Assembly (NCBI GenBank): GCA_964587515.1 | Contig: CAZPMO010000077.1 | Coordinates: forward strand, 1-21,414 | DNA: 21,414 bases | From: CAZPMO01 sp964587515 | Lineage (GTDB): Bacteria; Pseudomonadota; Alphaproteobacteria; MPNO01 | Direction: 5' to 3' | The notes under the pieces: generated by a model | What the model was told of the DNA's origin: nothing | The model's input: the letters and a program-made list of their open reading frames with translations, nothing else | The model's database searches: none | Part shown: positions 14,126 through 21,414 of the stretch, piece by piece | Layout: every line of letters starts with the position of its first letter | Numbering within the stretch: position 1 is the stretch's first letter | Made by a program: the position numbers and the translations under genes

Positions 14126-15141
14126 GGGGGATCCTCGCCGCGCGCCCGGAGCGCGCGGACGCCCAGCCCCTGCGCCCACAGCGCCGGAAGTCCGACGCCG
14201 ACGATGGTCATGTTGATCGCGAGTTGCACCAGCAACGTCATCGCAAGCGCCGTTTCCGTGTCCAACCCCAGTGATCCCAACGCGAAGACCCCGCCCGCCG
14301 TGAACCCTCCGACGATGCGCAGGGCGCCCGCGATGATGGTGAGAAATCCGAGAAATACCATCAGATACAGCAGCGACCATGGGGGCAGCGCGATGCCGCA
14401 AGCGAGTCCGGCCCACCAGAAATAGCTGAGCTGGACCAGCTTGATCACGATACTGTCGACGACGATGAATACGCCCCGCCACCAGGCTTGGGGCCAGACG
14501 ACGCCGTCGCCGAAATCACCGATGAAAGTCGACGCGCCATCTTTCGAGCGCGCCGGCAGACGCCGGATCGCCGGCAGCGCGAGGATGGCGCGCAATGCGC
14601 CTGCAAGCCCGAAGCGCATGCCGATCAGCAGCCCGAAGGCGACGACCAGCAGAACACCGCCCGCGAACCCGCCCCACATCACGCCGCCGCGCACCACGTC
14701 CGACGCGGCCGGGAACTGAAGCCAAAGCAACGCTATTCCGCAAAAGGTGAGGAATACGATGCCGTCGATCATCCGGTCGAGCGCGACGGTCGCCAGCAAC
14801 GCCCCGGTCCTCAGCCCCTCCAGCCGCGCGGCCAGCCAGGCGCGCACCAGCGGGCTTACGCGGACCGGGATCAACAGGTTGGCGAAATACCCGGCCATGA
14901 TCGCGCCGAACAGCCGTCGCGTCGCGATGCGGCCGAGGGGCAGGATCATATGACGCCACTTCTCGGCCCGCAGCAGCCCGTCGCACAGCACCAGCGCGAT
15001 TAGCGCGGCGATCGGCCAGGGTCGCGCCGTGACGGCGACGTTGCCGAGCCGCGCCAGGTCGATATCCCTCAGCATCCAGGCCAGCAGGCCGAGCCCGACC
15101 ACGAGTCCGGCCCACGGCCATATTTTTCGGAAGGTGGGCAT
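14122..15141 (-). CDS. LPG-synthase-like integral membrane protein (UPF0104 / PF03706 type)
   Basis: A 339-residue protein with about eight hydrophobic segments. The pattern WRHMILPLGR, AIMAGYFANLLIPVRVSPLVRAWL, TVALDRMIDGIVF and the GGFTAGGVFALGSLGLDTETALAM region matches the flippase-like domain of lysylphosphatidylglycerol synthetases and the AglD/UPF0104 group. It has no aminoacyltransferase domain, so it would be a stand-alone membrane protein handling lipids or polyprenyl-linked compounds; the actual substrate is unknown. The ATG at 15141 has no good ribosome binding site; the frame stays open to 15282, but those codons overlap the upstream gene. It overlaps the next gene by four bases and starts 26 bases after the preceding one. 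Confidence 0.8.
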   Translation of the reverse strand: MPTFRKIWPWAGLVVGLGLLAWMLRDIDLARLGNVAVTARPWPIAALIALVLCDGLLRAEKWRHMILPLGRIATRRLFGAIMAGYFANLLIPVRVSPLVRAWLAARLEGLRTGALLATVALDRMIDGIVFLTFCGIALLWLQFPAASDVVRGGVMWGGFAGGVLLVVAFGLLIGMRFGLAGALRAILALPAIRRLPARSKDGASTFIGDFGDGVVWPQAWWRGVFIVVDSIVIKLVQLSYFWWAGLACGIALPPWSLLYLMVFLGFLTIIAGALRIVGGFTAGGVFALGSLGLDTETALAMTLLVQLAINMTIVGVGLPALWAQGLGVRALRARGEDPP

Positions 15142-15166
15142 CAGTAGGAGAGACGACGCATCCCCG

Positions 15167-15718
15167 CTATCGCCCTTTTCGAAGTTCCGACTGGAGTTTC
15201 CATATCTGGTAAAGCATCCAGGCCAGCCAGGCCATGAAGGCCAACCACAATAATCCCGCCGCGATCGCTTCCCGATCACCATTCATAAATCCGGAGATCA
15301 AGGCCGCCAGCGTGATCCCCGACGCGATCAGACATGTAACGCCTATGGCGGGTATCCCCCATGGCGGTATCGACCGCGCCTGTTCGAGCAGACCCTCGGA
15401 TGTGCTTAGCGCGGGGACATATCCGACGACCCGCCACCTCACCAAACGGACAACTAAAAAATCGAATAAAAACGCCACCGGGATCAGCCACAGGAACAGG
15501 GAGGTGTCGAACCCGCTGTAAAACACCAGGGAGAGCAGAATGATCAGCCGTCCGTAATGAAAAGTTTTCACCCAGGAACGATGTTCGGCCCGATACAGGC
15601 GTCCTTTCCCGAACGTGACGCTGGGAAAATAGACGATGGTGTTCTCGTCTTGAATTCTGATCACGGGCGTGAACACGCGGGTCTCTCGCCGATTGTTTGC
15701 GACAACCCAAGAAATCAC
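15167..15718 (-). CDS. Hypothetical membrane protein
   Basis: A 183-residue protein I do not recognise. It has a polar N-terminal part (about 1-50) with strand-like VFTPVIRI and NTIVYFPSVTF. Two close hydrophobic segments follow at about 55-72 and 74-92, then a basic loop (VVRLVRWRVVGYVP), a hydrophobic segment near 120-142 and another near 151-170, and a charged tail SELRKGR. Four membrane passes are likely. The GTG start at 15718 has no clear ribosome binding site; a second GTG at 15676 is possible. It lies 26 bases after the M32 peptidase stop and 25 before the LPG-synthase-like gene, consistent with one transcript. Confidence 0.7.
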   Translation of the reverse strand: MISWVVANNRRETRVFTPVIRIQDENTIVYFPSVTFGKGRLYRAEHRSWVKTFHYGRLIILLSLVFYSGFDTSLFLWLIPVAFLFDFLVVRLVRWRVVGYVPALSTSEGLLEQARSIPPWGIPAIGVTCLIASGITLAALISGFMNGDREAIAAGLLWLAFMAWLAWMLYQIWKLQSELRKGR

Positions 15719-15744
15719 GCGCGGGTCGAATTACAAAGAATAAT

Positions 15745-17232
15745 CTACCCTAAATAGCGGGCTTCCAGGTGACGCCGGAAGGTTTCGACGCCGAGTGGCG
15801 CGCCGGTTGCGTCCTCGATCAGCGCCTCGGTGGAGGCCGAGGAGGCGCGCGTGTGGATGTTCTCGCCCATCCAGCGGATCAGCGGCGCGAAGTCGCCGCG
15901 GCCGATGGACTCGGGAATTCCGGGGATCGCGCGCCGCGCCGCGTCGAACAGTTGGGCGGCGGCCAGCGCGCCCATGGTGTAGGTCGGGAAATAGCCGAAC
16001 GTGCCGTCATACCAGTGGATGTCCTGAAGGCAGCCATTGGCGTCGTCGGGCGGCGTGATGTGCAGCAGGTCCCGCATCCCGTCGTTCCAGGCGCCGGGAA
16101 TGTCGGCCACCTTCATGTCGCCGGCGATCAGGGCGCGCTCCAGCCGGTAGCGCAGGATGATATGGGTCGGGTAGGTCACCTCGTCGGCGTCGACGCGGAT
16201 CAGGCTGCGTTCCACATGGACGTAGTGGCGGTAGAGATTATCCGCCTCCCATTCCGGACCGGCGCCGGAAAAGGCTTCGCGCATCAACGGCGCGGCGAAG
16301 GTGACGAACTCGCGTGACCGGCACGCCTGCATCTCGATCAGCAACGACTGGCTCTCGTGCAGCGCCATGCCGCGCGCGTTGCCCACCGGCTGGTGACGCC
16401 ACTCGGCGGGCAACCCCATCTCGTAGAGCGCGTGGCCGGTCTCGTGGAGGACGCCCATCAGCGATTGGGTGAAATCGTCCTCGGCGTAACGCGTGGTGAT
16501 GCGGATATCCTCGGGCACGCCGCCGCAGAACGGGTGCAGGCTGACATCGAGCCGGCCATGGTCGAAATCGAAGCCGAGCCTGTCCATCAGAAGATGGCCC
16601 AGTTGCCGTTGAGAACCGGTGGAAAAGGGTCCCGCCGGGACATGGGCGGGCGCTTCCCGAGCCTGGCGCTCCAGCACGCGTTCGATGAAATCGGGCAGGA
16701 AATTCGCCAGCTCGGCGAACAGCGCATCGATGCGCGCGGTCTTGCCGCCCGGCTCGTACTGGTCGAGCAGCGCTTCGTAGGGCGGACAGCCGAGCGCCCC
16801 GGATTTAGCGGCGGCGGCCTCGCGCACCAGCGCCAGAACCCGGTCGAGCGACGGCGCCACCAGGGCGAAATCGTCGACCGCGCGCGCCTCGCGCCATTTC
16901 ATCTCGCAGGCCAGTTCGGCCCGCGACATGGCCTCGACCAGGTCCGGCGGCACCGCCGAGGCGTGCACCCATTCGCGGCGCATCTCGCGCACATTGGCGG
17001 CGCGCCAGCCGTCTTCCTCGACATCGTCCGCCGCCGCCTCCAGCAGATCGCCGATCGCCGGGTCGGTCATCATCTCGTGGCGGATCGTGGTCAACGTGGC
17101 GAGCTGTTCGGTGCGCGCTTCGGCGCCGCCCTCCGGCATGTTCACCGCGCGGTCCCAGTGCAGCACGCCGGAAGCCTCACCCACCGCGGAGGCGCGCCGG
17201 AAGCGTTCGCTCAGTTCGTCATACGCCGCCAT
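15745..17232 (-). CDS. M32 family (Taq-type) metallocarboxypeptidase
   Basis: A 495-residue cytosolic zinc carboxypeptidase. The family motifs are all present in order: HPF (233-235), DIRITTRY (242-249), the zinc site HETGH (263-267), the third ligand Glu in HESQS (292-296), DEVTYPTHIILRY (the conserved substrate-binding stretch) and LQDIHWYDGTFGYFPTY. It removes C-terminal residues from peptides with broad specificity. The ATG at 17232 overlaps the SURF1 gene by 14 bases, so it is cotranscribed with the oxidase assembly genes, although no direct role in oxidase assembly is known. Confidence 0.96.
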   Translation of the reverse strand: MAAYDELSERFRRASAVGEASGVLHWDRAVNMPEGGAEARTEQLATLTTIRHEMMTDPAIGDLLEAAADDVEEDGWRAANVREMRREWVHASAVPPDLVEAMSRAELACEMKWREARAVDDFALVAPSLDRVLALVREAAAAKSGALGCPPYEALLDQYEPGGKTARIDALFAELANFLPDFIERVLERQAREAPAHVPAGPFSTGSQRQLGHLLMDRLGFDFDHGRLDVSLHPFCGGVPEDIRITTRYAEDDFTQSLMGVLHETGHALYEMGLPAEWRHQPVGNARGMALHESQSLLIEMQACRSREFVTFAAPLMREAFSGAGPEWEADNLYRHYVHVERSLIRVDADEVTYPTHIILRYRLERALIAGDMKVADIPGAWNDGMRDLLHITPPDDANGCLQDIHWYDGTFGYFPTYTMGALAAAQLFDAARRAIPGIPESIGRGDFAPLIRWMGENIHTRASSASTEALIEDATGAPLGVETFRRHLEARYLG

Positions 17233-17959
17233 CGCCGGCCCCGTCGTCGCGTTTCACATGGTAGAGGACATAGATGACCAGCAACACGGCGGCAAGTGCG
17301 TACCAGGTGACGGCGTATCTCAAGTGGCTGTTGGGCAGCGGCCGGCGCGCGCGCCCGCCGATCGGCAGCCCGCCCGGGTTTGCGGCGGGGCCGGCCGCGA
17401 TGACGAAATCAGGCATCGCGGACAGGCCGGCGCGCGCCGCCATGGCCGGTGCGTCGATATAGTGCCAGATGCCGGAATCGGGATCGTTCTCGGGAATCCA
17501 GTCGCTCTTGCGCCCGCCGGCGCGCAGGACCCCGATGATCGTGACGCGGCCCCGGAGTTGGCCCGCCGCGCGCGCCGCCGGATCGCGCATGGTGAGCGGC
17601 ACCCAGCCGCGATCGACCAGCACCAGCGCCCCGCCGTCGCGGCGCAGCGGCGTGATCACGTGCAGACCGGGCGTGCTCCGAAAGCTGCGCGGGCCAAGCA
17701 GGAATTCCTTGTCATGGAGGAATATCCCGGCCACCCGCACGCGGCGAATTTCCGCCTTCACGGGGTTATCGGGAATCTCCGAGAGTTCGAGGGGCGGGGC
17801 GGCATGAGCGGCGTTGCGTTCGGCGATCAGCCCCTGTTTCCAGTGCAGCCGCTGGACCTGCCACGTCCCGAGAGCGAGCAGCGCCGCGAAGATGACAAGC
17901 GACATCAAGGTGGGCAGGAGGGTTGGCCGGAACCGGCGGCGCGCTCTACCGTTCGTCAT
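17219..17959 (-). CDS. surf1: SURF1-family cytochrome c oxidase assembly protein
   Basis: A 246-residue membrane protein with one segment near each end (about 14-32 and 217-237) and a periplasmic domain between, the SURF1 layout. GTWQVQRLHWK just after the first segment, LVLVDRGWVP and NSHLRYAVTWYALA before the second are hallmark stretches. Known role: help with heme a insertion into subunit I of aa3-type oxidase, where the partner supplying heme a is a heme A synthase not in this window. It overlaps DUF983 (14 bases) upstream and the M32 gene (14 bases) downstream. Confidence 0.95.
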   Translation of the reverse strand: MTNGRARRRFRPTLLPTLMSLVIFAALLALGTWQVQRLHWKQGLIAERNAAHAAPPLELSEIPDNPVKAEIRRVRVAGIFLHDKEFLLGPRSFRSTPGLHVITPLRRDGGALVLVDRGWVPLTMRDPAARAAGQLRGRVTIIGVLRAGGRKSDWIPENDPDSGIWHYIDAPAMAARAGLSAMPDFVIAAGPAANPGGLPIGGRARRPLPNSHLRYAVTWYALAAVLLVIYVLYHVKRDDGAGDGGV

Positions 17960-18320
17960 GATATTCGTGCTTCAGGTTGCGATAGTGCAACGCCACCAGA
18001 ATCGCCTTCATCGGCCGCAACAATATCAGCGCCAGCACCACGATCAACGGCGGCCAGATCAGCGCATGCACCCACATGGGCGGCCGCACCATGTTTTCGA
18101 GCACAAAGACCGGCGGAATAACCAGCGCGCTCAGCAGGACGATGACGAAAAATGCCGGGCCGTCGCCGGAATCATGGGGCGCGAAGTCGAGATCACAGGC
18201 GGCGCATTTCGACGTCACGGTGAGCAGGCCATCAAAGAGTTTGCCGCGCCCGCATCTCGGGCATCGACAGGACAGGCCGGTCCACAATGGCGAAATCGGC
18301 GGAAAATCCGTCGCGGACAC
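17946..18320 (-). CDS. DUF983 zinc-ribbon membrane protein
   Basis: A 124-residue protein with two CxxC pairs (Cys20/Cys23 in CPRCGRG and Cys39/Cys42 in CAACDLDF), a GDGPAFFV stretch typical of DUF983, and two hydrophobic segments (about 55-73 and 83-101). DUF983 genes are regular members of alphaproteobacterial cox clusters between coxC and SURF1; the molecular function is not established, though metal handling in oxidase assembly is plausible. The GTG start at 18320 lacks an obvious ribosome binding site and lies 30 bases after the coxC stop. Confidence 0.9.
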   Translation of the reverse strand: MSATDFPPISPLWTGLSCRCPRCGRGKLFDGLLTVTSKCAACDLDFAPHDSGDGPAFFVIVLLSALVIPPVFVLENMVRPPMWVHALIWPPLIVVLALILLRPMKAILVALHYRNLKHEYHDER

Positions 18321-18350
18321 GGCGTCGCACTACGGAGCTGTCGCCCGCCT

Positions 18351-19202
18351 TCAGTGGCCCGCCGTGACCGCGGCCCCCGCGCCCCACCAGTAGATGCAGG
18401 TAAACAGGAACAGCCATACCACGTCGACGAAATGCCAGTACCAGGCGGCGGCCTCGAACCCGAAATGGTGGTCGGGTTTGAAGTGATCCTTCCGGGCGCG
18501 GAAGAAACAGACGATCAGGAATATGGTTCCGACGATGACATGGAAGCCGTGGAAGCCGGTCGCCATGAAGAAGGTCGATGAGTAGATGCCATCTCCGAAG
18601 CCAAACGACGCGTGGGCATATTCGTAAGCCTGCACGCCGGTGAAGGTCAGGCCGAGTAAGATGGTGAGCCCGAGCCCCTGGAGCATTTGTTTGCGGTGAC
18701 CCTCGCGCAAGGCGTGATGGGCCCAGGTCAGGGTCACGCCCGACATCAAAAGTATCAAGGTGTTCAGGAAAGGCAGTTCCCAGGGATCGAAAATCTGCAC
18801 GCCGGGCGGCGGCCAGGTTCCGTCGATTGCCGCATTCGGAAACAGGCTTGCATTGAAATAGGCCCAGAACCAGGCGACGAAGAACATCACCTCCGAGGCG
18901 ATGAACAGGGCCATGCCGTAGCGCATGCTGATCTGGACGATGGGGTTGTGATAGCCGTCGAACGTCGCTTCCCGGATGACATCGCGGAACCACAGAAACA
19001 TGGTCAGAAGAACGGCCAGAACGCCGATGATCAGAACCGGTGCGCCGCCGCGAATCTCGTGCATGTACAGCACCGCGCCGACCATCATCACGAGCGCCGA
19101 CATCGCACCCATGAACGGCCAGGGGCTGGGATCGACCAGGTGATAGGGATGCTTGTTCCCGTGGTGGGAATATTCGGGGGAGGTGTCTGCTGGCGCTACC
19201 AT
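18351..19202 (-). CDS. coxC: Cytochrome c oxidase subunit III
   Basis: A 283-residue protein with seven hydrophobic segments. Typical stretches are KHPYHLVDPSPWPF at the N-terminus, WFRDVIREATFDGYH, ISMRYGMALFIASEVMFFVAW, WPPPGV, TWAHHAL, YEYAHASFGFGDGIYSSTFF (the substrate-lipid and entry region), TGFHGFHVIVGT and the end FEAAAWYWHFVDVVWLFLF. It is a core subunit of aa3-type oxidase that stabilises the catalytic subunit and lines the oxygen path. The ATG at 19202 is preceded by CGGAACG. It follows ctaG by 30 bases. Confidence 0.98.
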   Translation of the reverse strand: MVAPADTSPEYSHHGNKHPYHLVDPSPWPFMGAMSALVMMVGAVLYMHEIRGGAPVLIIGVLAVLLTMFLWFRDVIREATFDGYHNPIVQISMRYGMALFIASEVMFFVAWFWAYFNASLFPNAAIDGTWPPPGVQIFDPWELPFLNTLILLMSGVTLTWAHHALREGHRKQMLQGLGLTILLGLTFTGVQAYEYAHASFGFGDGIYSSTFFMATGFHGFHVIVGTIFLIVCFFRARKDHFKPDHHFGFEAAAWYWHFVDVVWLFLFTCIYWWGAGAAVTAGH

Positions 19203-19232
19203 GTCAAACGTTCCGTTGCTGTCTCGTCGTTT

Positions 19233-19841
19233 CTAGTTCAATGCCCGGGCCGGCCCGTTGGGCACCGCGCGCGAGTCCGCCGCGCGCGTTTCGTCCGGCG
19301 GCGTCTCGGTCTTGAAGAAAGTGTAGGAAAGCGTGATCGCGGTGATGTCGTCGAGATTTCGGTCCTCCGCCATCTTCGGGTCGACGAAGAACGAGACCGG
19401 CATTTTGGCCATCTGCCCCGCCTTCAGCGTTTGTTCGGTGAAGCAGAAGCAGTCGATTTTCTGGAAATAGCGCCCCGCCTTTACCGGCGTGACGTTGAAG
19501 GTCGCCGACCCGGATAGCGTTCCGGCACCGAGATTGACCGCCTCGTAAAAAGCAAGCGTTCGTTCGCCGAGTCGGACCTCGACTGAGTTCTGGGCCGGCT
19601 GAAAACGCCAGGCAAGGGCCGAGTTCACGTCCGCGTTGAAGCGGATGGTCACCTTGCGGTTGAGCACGCGCCCCGGCGCCGCGTCGGCCACCTGAGTGGT
19701 GCCGCCAAAACCGGTCACCTGACAGAACAGCCGGTAAAGCGGCACCGAGGCGTAGGCCAGACCGCCCATGCCGACCGCCACGCCGAGCAGCACCAGCGCG
19801 GTCGCGCCGTTGCGTCGTCCGTTGGCGCGGGGTCCGGTCAT
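19233..19841 (-). CDS. ctaG: Cox11/CtaG copper chaperone for cytochrome oxidase
   Basis: A 202-residue protein anchored by one N-terminal membrane helix (about 13-30). YASVPLYRLFCQVTGFGGT with Cys40, and IDCFCFTEQ with Cys131 and Cys133, are the copper-binding signature, and VSFFVDP lies further on. Known role: inserts copper into the CuB site of subunit I. Its ATG at 19841 overlaps the stop of the small membrane ORF upstream (ATGA). Gene order between ctaB and coxC is the usual alphaproteobacterial one. Confidence 0.97.
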   Translation of the reverse strand: MTGPRANGRRNGATALVLLGVAVGMGGLAYASVPLYRLFCQVTGFGGTTQVADAAPGRVLNRKVTIRFNADVNSALAWRFQPAQNSVEVRLGERTLAFYEAVNLGAGTLSGSATFNVTPVKAGRYFQKIDCFCFTEQTLKAGQMAKMPVSFFVDPKMAEDRNLDDITAITLSYTFFKTETPPDETRAADSRAVPNGPARALN

Positions 19842-19963
19842 GGCGATCCCCCAAACCGGACGAAGGTGAGGATGTAGAACAGCAAAACGAGGCCGAACAG
19901 CACCGAGACAAGCGCAAGGTTCTTGGCGCGCAGGTTTTTGTCTCGGTCGCCTTGCTGTTTCAT
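19838..19963 (-). CDS. Small single-pass membrane protein of the cox cluster (CoxF-like)
   Basis: A 41-codon gene that a length cutoff would miss. It has a charged, Lys/Arg/Asp/Gln-rich start (MKQQGDRDKNLRAKN), then one hydrophobic helix (about 16-34, LVSVLFGLVLLFYILTF), then VRFGGSP. Short proteins of this design sit between ctaB and ctaG in many alphaproteobacterial cox operons. Start choice: ATG 19963 has GGGA eight bases upstream, while ATG 19972 (44 residues) has no room for one. Its stop overlaps the ctaG start by four bases, which supports real translation. Exact role unknown. Confidence 0.8.
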   Translation of the reverse strand: MKQQGDRDKNLRAKNLALVSVLFGLVLLFYILTFVRFGGSP

Positions 19964-19976
19964 CGCCGGCATCCCG

Positions 19977-20897
19977 TTACGCAAGCCCCAGCATCCGGTC
20001 CGCCATCAGCGCGGCGAACAGCAGGAACAGATGCAGGATCGAAAACCCGAACATGATCCGCGCCGCCCGGTCGGATTGATCGAACCAGACGCGGATCGCG
20101 AGACCCAGGAAAACCAACCCGAGACCGACCGCAAGCCCGCCATATGCCCAACTCGCGACATCCAGCAGCCAGGGCGCGATGGAAACCGGCAACAGCAGGA
20201 CCGTATAGAGCAAGATCTGCTTCTTGGTCTCGCGCTCTCCCGCGACCACCGGCAGCATGGGGACACCGGCGCGTTCGTAGTCGCCGCGTCGATAGAGGGC
20301 CAGCGCCCAGAAATGCGGCGGCGTCCACATGAAAATCAGCGCGAACAGCGAGATCGACCCCAGCGTGATGTCGCCGGTCGTCGCCGCCCAACCGATCATC
20401 GGCGGGAAGGCGCCGGCGGCGCCGCCGATCACGATGTTCTGCGGCGTCCGCCGCTTGAGCCACATGGTGTAGACGAAGACGTAGAACCCGATGGTCAACG
20501 CCAACAGCGCCGCCGCGGTCCAGTTGACCGCCAGCGCCATGATCGTGACCGAACCGATGGCCAGCACCACGCCGAAGCCGAGCGCCGTGCCCGGCTCCAT
20601 GCGTCCGGCGGGCAGCGGCCGGTCCTCGGTGCGCGCCATCAGGGCGTCGATATCGCGATCGTAGAACATGTTGATCGCGCCCGAGGCGCCCGCGCCGATC
20701 GCAACGCACAGCACCGCGATCACGGCCAGCACCGGGTGCAGCGACCCGGGCGCCACGACCAGTCCGGCGATGGCGGTAAACACGACCAGCGACATAACCC
20801 GTGGCTTCAACAGGGCGACGAAATCGGCCACCGCCGGGTCCGGCGCCAGGACTGCGCGCGCCGCTTCCGCTGATAGATCGCTCGGTCGGTTCGACAA
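19977..20897 (-). CDS. ctaB: Protoheme IX farnesyltransferase (heme O synthase)
   Basis: A 306-residue UbiA-family membrane enzyme with about nine hydrophobic segments. It attaches a farnesyl group to heme b to make heme O, the precursor of heme A. The first aspartate motif NxxxDxxxD is at 76-84 (NMFYDRDID), followed by ARTEDRPLPAG. LKRRTPQNIVIGGAAGAFPP (149-167) and DYERAGVPM (207-215) are the other family marks. The start is TTG at 20897, supported by GGGAG seven bases upstream. It lies 30 bases after the coxA stop. Confidence 0.97.
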   Translation of the reverse strand: MSNRPSDLSAEAARAVLAPDPAVADFVALLKPRVMSLVVFTAIAGLVVAPGSLHPVLAVIAVLCVAIGAGASGAINMFYDRDIDALMARTEDRPLPAGRMEPGTALGFGVVLAIGSVTIMALAVNWTAAALLALTIGFYVFVYTMWLKRRTPQNIVIGGAAGAFPPMIGWAATTGDITLGSISLFALIFMWTPPHFWALALYRRGDYERAGVPMLPVVAGERETKKQILLYTVLLLPVSIAPWLLDVASWAYGGLAVGLGLVFLGLAIRVWFDQSDRAARIMFGFSILHLFLLFAALMADRMLGLA

Positions 20898-20927
20898 GAT
20901 CAGGCTCCCGTTTGTTTGCCGCCGGCG

Positions 20928-21414
20928 TTACTTGATTTCCGGCAGTTCGTCGTAACTGTGGAACGGCGGCGGCGAGGAGACCGTCCATTCCAGTGTCGTC
21001 GCGCCATCTCCCCACGGATTGTCGGCAACCGGCGCGCCCGCTCTCAACGTCCGCCAGACGATGAAGACGAACAGCAACGCGCCAATTCCCGAGACGTAGG
21101 ACCCCAGGGTCGCCACCGTGTTCCAGCCCTCATAGGCGTCCGGATAGTCCGGAACCCGACGCGGCATTCCCGCGAGACCGGAGAAGTGCATGGGGAAGAA
21201 GGTCAGGTTGACGCCGATGAAGGTGATCCAGAAGTGCAGCTTTCCCAGCCCCTCCGGATACTGACGTCCGCTCATCTTGCCGATCCAGTAATAGAACCCG
21301 GCGAACATCGAGAACAGGGCGCCCATGGACATGGTGTAGTGGAAGTGGCCGACGACGTAGTAGGTGTCGTGGAACGCGGTATCCATGCCGGCATTCGCCA
21401 AAATGACCCCGGTG
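20928..21414 (-). CDS. coxA: Cytochrome c oxidase subunit I, C-terminal part (cut by window edge)
   Basis: The visible 162 residues begin in the middle of the protein. HDTYYVVGHFHYTMSMGA carries the two histidines (HFH) that bind heme a3 and heme a. WIGKMSGRQYPE, LHFWITFIGVNLTFFPMHF, GMPRRVPDYPDAY, WNTVATLGSYVSG and TLEWTVSSPPPFHSYDELP are all standard for the aa3-type subunit I C-terminus. This is the catalytic subunit that reduces O2 and pumps protons; the N-terminal part and CuB ligands lie outside the window. It heads the ctaB-ctaG-coxC-SURF1 run on the minus strand. Confidence 0.98.
   Translation of the reverse strand, partial: TGVILANAGMDTAFHDTYYVVGHFHYTMSMGALFSMFAGFYYWIGKMSGRQYPEGLGKLHFWITFIGVNLTFFPMHFSGLAGMPRRVPDYPDAYEGWNTVATLGSYVSGIGALLFVFIVWRTLRAGAPVADNPWGDGATTLEWTVSSPPPFHSYDELPEIK

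Noticed and set aside
14126..14482. Upstream extension of the GGCT-like frame to 297 residues
   Set aside because: The extra 119 residues are the other reading frame of the LPG-synthase-like gene; GTG 14125 has a ribosome binding site and a GTGA overlap.

Overview
This window is GC-rich, densely coded bacterial chromosome that reads as Alphaproteobacteria. Four things point there: a circularly permuted two-piece tmRNA gene, an alpha-type SspB adaptor, a coxA-ctaB-small ORF-ctaG-coxC-DUF983-SURF1 cytochrome aa3 cluster, and a cox-type respiratory gene set typical of Rhodospirillales and relatives. The family is a guess; the class is well supported.

Layout, left to right. (1) 1-1252, plus strand: the C-terminal end of an Mrp/ApbC iron-sulfur carrier ATPase, then an MBL-fold hydrolase. 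(2) 1254-3458, minus strand: thyA (thymidylate synthase), a palindromic repeat pair, folA (dihydrofolate reductase), then a secreted L,D-transpeptidase with its own promoter. ThyA and FolA work together in dTMP synthesis and folate recycling. (3) About 3551-3845, plus strand: permuted tmRNA, predicted tag ANDNDLALAA. (4) 3846-5591: a gene-poor stretch, then a histidine kinase whose reading frame looks cut at both ends (half a PAS domain at the front, only the first residues of a probable receiver domain at the back) and whose base use is less GC-rich than its neighbours. (5) 5707-8358, plus strand: sspB-fumA-mug. SspB delivers tmRNA-tagged proteins to ClpXP, so the tagging RNA and its adaptor lie within 2 kb of each other. 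(6) 8366-10863: a minus-strand RidA-like gene divergent from a tight operon of membrane di-iron hydroxylase, second RidA-like protein and nitroreductase, a possible uncharacterised oxidative pathway. (7) 10888-13581: purB (minus) and a PLP-dependent aminotransferase (plus), divergent. (8) 13589-21414, all minus strand with overlaps or short gaps: coxA (partial), ctaB, a 41-codon membrane ORF, ctaG, coxC, a DUF983 zinc-ribbon protein, SURF1, an M32 carboxypeptidase, an unknown membrane protein, an LPG-synthase-like membrane protein and a gamma-glutamylcyclotransferase-like protein. The first seven build cytochrome c oxidase; the last four are a co-directional tail of unclear connection.

No CRISPR array, transposase, integrase or tRNA gene was seen. 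The most noteworthy items are the permuted tmRNA with its tag, the doubly truncated kinase beside it, the Mug-family protein without the usual catalytic Asn, two RidA-like proteins without the usual catalytic Arg, and the hydroxylase-RidA-nitroreductase operon.
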